Of a stretch of DNA of 5,054 nucleotides, positions 1 through 3,952 are shown in pieces. The first letter of the stretch is position 1. Each line of letters opens with the position of its first letter. Source of the stretch: Pseudomonadota bacterium (lineage in GTDB: Bacteria > Pseudomonadota > Alphaproteobacteria > Caulobacterales > Caulobacteraceae); NCBI GenBank assembly GCA_023434265.1, contig JAEYTA010000216.1:1-5054 (forward strand), in the 5' to 3' direction. Made by a program: the position numbers and the translations under genes. The notes under the pieces were generated by a model. That model was not told where the DNA came from. It was given only the letters and a program-made list of their open reading frames with translations, and made no database searches.

Positions 1-277
1 GGGCGGTGGAGCCGGGGTCGCGGGTCGGGCCGATCCACGGCGTCGCCTGGGCGGCGTAGGCCCGCTTGGTCCAGCCCTCGCGCGCGGCCCGCTTGCGCAG
101 GGCGGTGACCGAGACGCCGAAGCGCGCCGCCACCGTCGGGGCCGACAGGCCGGACAGATAGGCCCCGCGGATCAGGCTCCAGGTCTCGGGGCTGGCGCTG
201 ACGTAGCGGGTGCGCGGCAGGCGCCGGCGCGGCGGCGGGCCGTCCGGGGCGGCTTCGGGGTCGGGCGGGCTGGGCAT
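1..277 (-). CDS. Helix-turn-helix domain protein, N-terminal part (cut by window edge)
   Basis: Only the first 92 codons are in the window. The ATG at 277-275 is preceded by an unusually good ribosome binding site (AAGGAGG, about 6-7 bases upstream, reading leftward), which fixes the start. The protein opens with a Pro/Arg-rich, probably disordered stretch (residues 1-30, with PPPRRR at 14-19). A compact helix-turn-helix-like segment follows at about 32-69: TWSLIRGAYLSG, then APTVAARFGVS and TALRKRAAREGW. The pattern of a short helix, 'VAARFGVS' turn and 'ALRKRA' recognition helix is typical of small DNA-binding domains, including those of resolvase-like proteins and phage terminase small subunits. 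I do not recognise a named family and the C-terminal part is missing, so its role (regulator, phage protein or other) cannot be decided here. Confidence 0.8.
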   Translation of the reverse strand, partial: MPSPPDPEAAPDGPPPRRRLPRTRYVSASPETWSLIRGAYLSGLSAPTVAARFGVSVTALRKRAAREGWTKRAYAAQATPWIGPTRDPGSTA

Positions 278-283
278 GGCTTT

Positions 284-290
284 CCTCCTT
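284..290 (-). promoter_or_regulatory. Strong ribosome binding site of the HTH gene
   Basis: On the minus strand AAGGAGG lies a few bases before the ATG at 277. It is a near-perfect anti-16S match, the best in the window, and supports a real, well-translated gene despite the small visible part. Confidence 0.75.
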
Positions 291-348
291 CCTTCGCCAT
301 CCGACCCGGTCATCGTGCACGTGGTGGACGTCAGATTCGGACGCAGGC

Positions 349-390
349 GGGGCGGGAAGGCAGGGAAAGGGGCGCGAAGGGGCGGGAGGG
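349..390 (+). other. G-run tract with G-quadruplex potential, in a gene-free stretch
   Basis: Seven runs of three or four G lie within 42 bases (349-352, 354-356, 363-365, 369-372, 379-382, 384-386, 388-390), separated by loops of 1 to 6 bases. That fits the usual G3+ N1-7 quadruplex rule on the plus strand. It lies upstream of the leftward HTH gene, so the G-rich strand is that gene's template strand. The surrounding gene-free stretch 278-589 otherwise holds GC-rich sequence in which I see no convincing gene, RNA gene or promoter; a GC-rich genome makes such runs more likely by chance. Confidence 0.4.
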
Positions 391-589
391 AAGGTCTTCA
401 GAGTCCCGCTTCCGGCGAGGGCGCGGGGTTGGGGATCGGGGCGCTCCCCGCCCCCGGTTCGTCTCCGGTCGAGCCCGAGGGTTGCCGGCAGCGGGAGATG
501 GAGGACGGGCCGCTCCCCGCGGGCAGGGCTACCCTTCATCGCCTTGCCGGCCAGCCTGCCGGACGGGCGTCTGTCCCGCCGCCTGCGCC

Positions 590-648
590 GCCCCCTCCGT
601 CTCGCCGGCTGCGCCGCCGAGCCACCTCCCCACGCGTGGGGAGGTGAG
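590..648 (+). repeat. REP-like palindromic unit A
   Basis: The unit starts with GCCCCCTCC (590-598). An imperfect hairpin follows: arms CTCG/CGAG (601-604/618-621) and CGGC/GCCG (606-609/613-616) with one C-C mismatch and a TGC loop. It ends with a perfect 24-base palindrome at 623-646 containing CCTCCCC and GGGGAGG around a CACGCGTG centre. It has the same architecture as unit B at 667-720 but the opposite orientation. Such units resemble the extragenic palindromic repeats of Caulobacterales and related groups. The pair may terminate or stabilise transcripts of the leftward winged-helix gene that ends at 731. It has no T tract, so it is not a classical intrinsic terminator. Confidence 0.65.
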
Positions 649-666
649 CGTGACGCCGGCCTCGGC

Positions 667-720
667 CTCACCTCCCCGCTTTGCGGGGAGGGGGACCGCG
701 CGCAGCGCGGTGGAGGGGGC
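667..720 (-). repeat. REP-like palindromic unit B, inverted copy of unit A
   Basis: Read on the minus strand this unit also starts GCCCCCTCC (720-712). It has a 7-bp hairpin (705-711 with 695-701, 3-base loop) and then the hairpin CCTCCCCGC / GCGGGGAGG (671-679 / 683-691, TTT loop), ending in GGTGAG. The order of elements matches unit A, with different hairpin sequences but conserved pairing. GGGGAGGTGAG at 638-648 can also pair with 667-677, so the two units can fold together as well as singly. The pair sits 10 bases beyond the stop codon of the 731-964 gene, suggesting a role as its 3' boundary. Confidence 0.65.
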
Positions 721-730
721 GGCGCCGGCC

Positions 731-964
731 TCAGGCCAGCCGATACCGCCCCCGGCCCTCGAGCCTCAGCCAGCCCCGGTCCCTCAGCACCTGCAGCTGC
801 TGGCGCATCTTCTCGCGGACGTGGCGGTTGGCGGGGAAGCGGGCGGCGAGGTCGGGTTCGCGGGCATAGAGCTCGGTCAGGGTGAAGTCGGGGCGGCCGG
901 CCGCGGCGGTCACGGCCTCGACCGCCTGCATGACGGCGAGCAGCAATTCATAATGAAACTCCAC
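731..964 (-). CDS. Orphan DpnI-type C-terminal winged-helix domain; probable truncated gene
   Basis: This 77-residue product matches, by eye, the C-terminal winged-helix DNA-binding domain of DpnI / Dam-replacing (DRP) endonucleases. Key features are FTLTELYA (about 27-34), FPANRHVREKMRQQLQVLRDRGWL (43-66, cited in part as NRHVREKMRQQLQ) and the wing GRGRYRL near the end. In DpnI this domain of about 70 residues recognises methylated GATC and follows a PD-(D/E)XK nuclease domain, which is absent here. The GTG at 964-962 is the first start-like codon after an in-frame TAG (1000-998), but no ribosome binding site precedes it. The frame is open for 11 more codons upstream (CDYCSPN-like wording just before the GTG), as if the gene once continued. 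It is therefore either the 3' remnant of a DpnI-like gene cut by the arrival of the 1024-2130 genes, or a standalone DNA-binding regulator of the divergent genes. Family assignment is fairly sure; functionality is not. Confidence 0.6.
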   Translation of the reverse strand: MEFHYELLLAVMQAVEAVTAAAGRPDFTLTELYAREPDLAARFPANRHVREKMRQQLQVLRDRGWLRLEGRGRYRLA

Positions 965-1008
965 GTTCGGCGAACAGTAGTCGCGGAGCGAATCGCCCTA
1001 CTGTAGGG
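965..1008. promoter_or_regulatory. Cluster of palindromes between divergent genes, operator-like
   Basis: Three overlapping dyads fill the short divergent interval. GTTCG-G-CGAAC lies at 965-975. ACAGTAG (974-980) has its inverted partner CTACTGT at 998-1004, 17 bases away. CCCTAC-T-GTAGGG (996-1008) is a perfect odd palindrome. The last ends just before the AGGAG ribosome binding site of the 1024 gene. Spacing and symmetry suit a repressor or controller site for the rightward genes, but no promoter boxes can be named with confidence and no binding protein is shown. Confidence 0.4.
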
Positions 1009-1023
1009 GAGAGGAGCTATGAG

Positions 1024-1230
1024 ATGCCGAACTATTACGTGAATACCAACGAGCAGTCTAACGGCGACCACGAAGTCCATACGGACGGATGCAGTTTTCC
1101 GCCCGCTGCTGAAAACCGCCTTCAACTCGGTTGGCATGCGAACTGTCAGGACGCCGTCAAGGAAGCCAAGAAGACCTACTCCCAGTGCAACGGTTGCTAT
1201 TGGTGCTGCCGCGAGTGCCACACAGGCTGA
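1024..1230 (+). CDS. Small cysteine-rich protein of unknown function
   Basis: The product has 68 residues. The ATG at 1024 follows AGGAG (1012-1016) at 7 bases, a clear start. Seven cysteines (23, 41, 55, 58, 61, 62, 65) and four histidines (16, 19, 38, 66) stand out. The tail has a CxxCxxCCxxCH pattern (55-66), and an HxxGC segment ends at C23. This suggests a zinc-binding or redox-sensitive fold, which is inference. The opening (YYVNTNEQSNGDHEVH) and ending (CRECHTG) recall a widespread family of small bacterial hypothetical proteins often seen in accessory regions; I know no function for it. It has no signal peptide or membrane segment. It lies 87 bases before the restriction endonuclease on the same strand, so it may be co-transcribed and act as a controller or accessory protein, but nothing in the sequence proves this. 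GC content and codon use are more moderate than in uvrB. Confidence 0.8.
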   Translation: MPNYYVNTNEQSNGDHEVHTDGCSFPPAAENRLQLGWHANCQDAVKEAKKTYSQCNGCYWCCRECHTG

Positions 1231-1291
1231 GGGTCCTGGCTCCTTGTCGAACCCAGCGCCACCCCCCGGATCAGCCGGACGTTGTCGCCAA

Positions 1292-1317
1292 GCGGGAATC
1301 CATCGCATCCTTCCCGC
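1292..1317 (+). promoter_or_regulatory. Inverted repeat abutting the endonuclease start codon
   Basis: GCGGGAA (1292-1298) and TTCCCGC (1311-1317) form a 7-bp stem with a 12-base loop that ends directly before the ATG at 1318. No ribosome binding site is visible between stem and start. The element could be an operator or an mRNA hairpin limiting endonuclease translation. The pairing is seen directly; the role is inferred. Confidence 0.4.
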
Positions 1318-2130
1318 ATGAGCGATGACGACGACGCCTTTGAAGAAGAGATCTCGCGCGACGAAATCGCGCTGGAGCCTGGGGAGGCGGCCGACCCCCG
1401 CTCGCTTGTCGAACGGATGGTCCCCCCCGACCTGCTGGAGAAATACGAGGTCTACAGCTACCGCAGCGCGGCCACGATTCTGTCCGTGAGCCATCGCGAG
1501 GCATTCGAGGAATTGTGTCAGGCGCTACGGGACTTCGAGATCACTGAAACGATGATCCGGACCGCCGGAGGCAACGAGTCGGAGATTCCGAAGCTGCTCT
1601 CCGCCAGCCTCCGGCCCAAGGACTGGCGCGAAACGATAATTCGCGGGGACCTCCACGTTCAGAAGATCGCGAAGCGATATGTGACCACCGGCAAGAGTGG
1701 CGCCCCCCTGAAGAAGCCACGGTACGAGAAGATGGATCCCGAAACCATCACCCGGGAGAAATACCTGGATGGTCACAAGGTCGACTACGTCAAAGGCAAG
1801 GTGGCCTTCGATCTGGAATGGAACAGCAAGGACCAGACCTTTGACCGCGATCTCTATGCATTCTCTGCGTTCGCCCAGACGGGCGTAGTTGATGTCGGCG
1901 TCCTTGTAACGCGTGGCACTGCGATGACCGAGTTCATCAAGAGACTGGGACCAGCATTGACCAAAAGCGGCCAGATCGAAATGAAGGACGGCAAGCCTCG
2001 GACGACCGCCGCGAAATACGGCGCCAGCACCACCTGGATGGGCAAGCTGCTCTATCGCCTGAACGCCGGACGCAACGGGGCTTGCCCGGTTCTGGTGTTC
2101 GGCATCACCCCTGCGTGTGTCAGCGAGTGA
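1318..2130 (+). CDS. BglII/BstYI-family type II restriction endonuclease
   Basis: The product has 270 residues. Three blocks match the BglII/BstYI fold by eye: YEVYSYRSAATILSVSH (43-59) resembles the BstYI N-terminal strand and helix; VDYVKGKVAFDLEWNSKD (155-172) is the catalytic core, followed by DRDL and VDVGVLVTR (191-199); and CPVLVFGITP (256-265) matches the C-terminal strand. Family members cut GATC-centred palindromes (AGATCT for BglII, RGATCY for BstYI). The metal-binding set here reads D156, D165 and E167, in the places of the Asp/Glu/Gln triad of BglII and BstYI; the final acidic residue is as in BamHI. The N-terminus (1-25) is very acidic and longer than in BglII (about 223 residues) or BstYI (about 203). 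The ATG at 1318 is preferred; a TTG at 1282 would add 12 residues, and neither has a clear ribosome binding site. The gene is followed after 140 bases by an MT-A70 methyltransferase on the same strand, a plausible cognate partner. Actual site specificity is unknown. Confidence 0.85.
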   Translation: MSDDDDAFEEEISRDEIALEPGEAADPRSLVERMVPPDLLEKYEVYSYRSAATILSVSHREAFEELCQALRDFEITETMIRTAGGNESEIPKLLSASLRPKDWRETIIRGDLHVQKIAKRYVTTGKSGAPLKKPRYEKMDPETITREKYLDGHKVDYVKGKVAFDLEWNSKDQTFDRDLYAFSAFAQTGVVDVGVLVTRGTAMTEFIKRLGPALTKSGQIEMKDGKPRTTAAKYGASTTWMGKLLYRLNAGRNGACPVLVFGITPACVSE

Positions 2131-2218
2131 TTGCTCCGCCCAAGGTGCAACCGCTGGAACAAACTGCGAACCACCTATACAGATCGTAAGGATTTCGTGT
2201 GGGGATCGTGCGGCTGCG

Positions 2219-2237
2219 ACGTTACCCTTCGTAACGT
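2219..2237 (+). promoter_or_regulatory. Inverted repeat between endonuclease and methyltransferase genes
   Basis: ACGTTAC (2219-2225) and GTAACGT (2231-2237) form a perfect 7-bp dyad with a 5-base spacer, 33 bases before the methyltransferase start. It is flanked by a direct TGCGAC repeat (2215-2220 and 2237-2242). It could be an operator for separate transcription of the methyltransferase. It has no T tract and does not look like a terminator. The rest of 2131-2270 shows no gene and no promoter I can name. Confidence 0.35.
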
Positions 2238-2270
2238 GCGACCCGATTCGTTTCGGGCGCGGAGTGACCC

Positions 2271-2918
2271 ATGGCCTACGACGCTGACCTTCCCGATCCC
2301 GTCGAGAACCTGCGCGCCTTTGCGCGCGGGCGGAAGTTCCGCACCATCCTCGCCGACCCGCCGTGGCAGTTCCAGAACCGGACCGGCAAGGTGGCCCCGG
2401 AGCACAAGCGGCTGAACCGCTATCCGACCATGACGCTGGACGACATCTGCGCCCTGCCGGTGGCCGAGGTCGCGCAGGACACGGCGCACCTGTACATGTG
2501 GGTGCCGAACGCCCTGCTGCCCGAGGGGCTGCGGGTCATGGAGGCTTGGGGCTTCCAGTACAAATCCAACCTCGTCTGGCACAAGATCCGCAAGGACGGC
2601 GGCTCGGACGGACGCGGCGTCGGCTTCTACTTCCGCAATGTCACCGAGCTGATCCTGTTCGGCACCCGCGGCAAGAACGCCCGCACCGAGGCCCCCGGCC
2701 GCAGCCAGGTCAACATGATCCAGACGCGGAAGCGCGAGCACAGCCGCAAGCCCGACGAGCAGTACGAGCTGATCGAGCGGTGCAGCCCGCCGGATTATCT
2801 GGAGCTGTTCGCGCGCGGCGAGCGGCCGGGCTGGGCCGTGTGGGGCAATCAGGCGGACGAGACGTATGCGCCCACGTGGAAGACGTATGCGTACAACTCG
2901 GCCGTGGCGGCGGAGTAG
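2271..2918 (+). CDS. MT-A70 family adenine-N6 DNA methyltransferase
   Basis: The product has 215 residues, a full-length small bacterial MT-A70 enzyme. It transfers a methyl group from S-adenosylmethionine to the N6 of adenine, here presumably in DNA. The catalytic DPPW motif is at residues 29-32 (TILADPPW). The rest of the family pattern follows: LYMWVPNALLPEGLRVMEAWGF (cited as YMWVPN, 75-80), NLVWHK (100-105), GFYFRNVTELILFG (118-131), SRKPDEQYELIE (158-169), and the cofactor-side end ELFARGERPGWAVWGN (178-193). The ATG at 2271 follows GGAG (2261-2264) at 6 bases. The gene is downstream of a BglII/BstYI-type endonuclease on the same strand, so it is the likely protecting methylase, although many MT-A70 genes in alphaproteobacteria and their phages stand alone. 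It is more GC-rich than the neighbouring genes on both sides, so it may have a separate history. Its stop codon directly abuts that of the convergent gene at 2919. Confidence 0.93.
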   Translation: MAYDADLPDPVENLRAFARGRKFRTILADPPWQFQNRTGKVAPEHKRLNRYPTMTLDDICALPVAEVAQDTAHLYMWVPNALLPEGLRVMEAWGFQYKSNLVWHKIRKDGGSDGRGVGFYFRNVTELILFGTRGKNARTEAPGRSQVNMIQTRKREHSRKPDEQYELIERCSPPDYLELFARGERPGWAVWGNQADETYAPTWKTYAYNSAVAAE

Positions 2919-3233
2919 CTAGACGGCCTGTATCGGTGGAGCACTGAGCAAAGCTTCGATGTCGTTCATCAGTTTCCGGGCCGCAGCCGAGCCACGCCGA
3001 TAAATGAACATGACACGTAGGATGCCAGCGTCATGGTCACAGTCGAAGGTTACAATAAAACTCGGCGTTTCACAGACCTTGTAACGATCGCTTCGCGGGT
3101 GACGGTGGATCCCGTCTCGATCCTTACAGCCTTCCGACTGGATTTGATTCAGAACAGCCTCAGCCGCGGCCCTTCGCGAGCGCCGGCTTGCGTTCCACGC
3201 GTCGATCGCCGTCCTGCTGATGATCCGATCCAC
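2919..3233 (-). CDS. Unknown 104-residue protein overlapping the membrane protein gene
   Basis: I do not recognise this protein. The GTG at 3233-3231 is chosen because GGAGG lies about 6 bases upstream; a TTG at 3299 would add 22 Arg-rich residues and has no better site. The N-terminal part (1-33) is a basic, probably helical stretch (DRIISRTAIDAW, then SRRSRRAAAEAVLNQIQ). The centre (58-80) alternates like beta strands (SFIVTFDCDHD, ILRVMFIYRR). The end is a short helix (AARKLMNDIEALL). It has no signal peptide or membrane span. It overlaps the 3' end of the 253-residue gene by 74 bases in a different frame, which is long for translational coupling but leaves both frames coherent. A frameshift joining the two cannot be excluded. 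Its stop shares the palindrome TAGCTA (2916-2921) with the stop of the convergent methyltransferase. Confidence 0.55.
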   Translation of the reverse strand: MDRIISRTAIDAWNASRRSRRAAAEAVLNQIQSEGCKDRDGIHRHPRSDRYKVCETPSFIVTFDCDHDAGILRVMFIYRRGSAAARKLMNDIEALLSAPPIQAV

Positions 3234-3921
3234 CAAGCCCCTCCGACGTTGCCTTAGGCATATGATACCTCTCTGCAAGATCGCGGGTATATGAGTCAAT
3301 CTCAGCCTTGAGATCCTGAGCGCGCTCGGATACCGCCGTCAACGCACTCTCTTCGGCATCGATCTGGAAGCCAGTCATCTTCAGGAGGGGCACCTCAACG
3401 GAAATCGCCTCGCTTTGGTGAGATATCTCCCTTAGCAACTGAGCATGAAGGTGCTTTACGCAACGAACCTGCATGACGTCTCTCACGTCTAATCGGGAGA
3501 GATCCCTCCAAGTCAGGGCGAGATTGAAGTCCAATAGACTACGTGAATAGGACGTAAGTTCGTGGGCTAGTTCACGCCCGCAAATTCCTGCAGCCTGCGC
3601 ATTGTCTACAGAGAAAATGAACTGCTCGGCATCTTGTCCAAGCTGAATTAGGTCGGCATGCAGCAATGAAGCGAGCGCAGCGCGCTCAGCGAGACTTTGC
3701 GCCCGCTCGCGAGCATCTGCATGAGCTAGCGCTTCGGCGGCTATTTGGGCCTGAGCTTGTGTCTGCCGATTAAGAGCGACTACCCCCACCGCTGCCCCGA
3801 CGAGGGCAATAAGGGCAGCAATCAGCGTCTGATACTCTGACAGCCAGCCAGCACCGTTCGCAATGGTCAACGTCAGGTCCAGAGCACACCCCAGAATCAC
3901 GCGTCCGGAGAATATTAGCAC
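3160..3921 (-). CDS. Single-pass membrane protein with coiled-coil region, unknown function
   Basis: The product has 253 residues. One clear membrane helix lies at about 30-50 (YQTLIAALIALVGAAVGVVAL, cited as LIAALIALVGAAVGVVAL), with a less certain hydrophobic stretch at 2-20. An Ala/Gln/Glu-rich probable coiled coil follows at about 51-90 (NRQTQAQAQIAAEALAHA onward), then a mostly helical cytoplasmic part with a second possible coiled coil near 185-220 and a charged tail. The pattern 'WLSEYQTLIAALIALVGAAVGV' followed by a coiled coil recurs in many uncharacterised bacterial membrane proteins; no function is known to me. The GTG start at 3921 lacks a strong ribosome binding site; other GTG or TTG codons up to the membrane span are possible, and a start near residue 19 would leave just one hydrophobic segment. 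It lies 31 bases beyond the uvrB stop in the same direction, so it may be read through from uvrB. Its lower GC content and codons such as CTA, ATA and AGA set it apart from uvrB and suggest acquisition. Confidence 0.72.
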   Translation of the reverse strand: MLIFSGRVILGCALDLTLTIANGAGWLSEYQTLIAALIALVGAAVGVVALNRQTQAQAQIAAEALAHADARERAQSLAERAALASLLHADLIQLGQDAEQFIFSVDNAQAAGICGRELAHELTSYSRSLLDFNLALTWRDLSRLDVRDVMQVRCVKHLHAQLLREISHQSEAISVEVPLLKMTGFQIDAEESALTAVSERAQDLKAEIDSYTRDLAERYHMPKATSEGLGGSDHQQDGDRRVERKPALAKGRG

Positions 3922-3952
3922 GAGGCGGGGTCGGTTTCTCTATTCCGTTCCC

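Noticed and set aside
210..1006. Long plus-strand open frames (210-647, 482-1006, 544-885)
   Set aside because: They are Arg/Pro/Ala-rich low-complexity translations of GC-rich DNA. They cross the HTH gene start, the REP-like units and the antisense of the winged-helix gene, and have no family resemblance.
1231..1254. GGGT...ACCC pairing after the Cys-rich protein stop, as a terminator
   Set aside because: The stem is only four bases with a 16-base loop and no T tract; too weak to call.
910..1494. Minus-strand frame of 194 codons
   Set aside because: It runs antisense through the Cys-rich protein and endonuclease genes, whose products are recognisable; the antisense translation shows no known motif.
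990..2249. GANTC sites (CcrM-type methylation sites) before three genes: 990-994, 1296-1300, 2245-2249
   Set aside because: GANTC occurs at about a dozen or more other places in the window, many inside genes, so the promoter-proximal ones are not clearly special. Cell-cycle control by CcrM cannot be argued from this alone.
989..2250. Inverted CGAATCG (989-995) and CGATTCG (2244-2250) near both ends of the cassette, as possible element ends
   Set aside because: Seven bases, nearly self-complementary, with no flanking target duplication and no transposase or integrase in the window; chance is a sufficient explanation.
2175..2947. Open frames in other phases over the methyltransferase (2175-2741 minus, 2363-2947 plus)
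   Set aside because: They are shadows of the MT-A70 gene, a consequence of its G/C-biased third positions.
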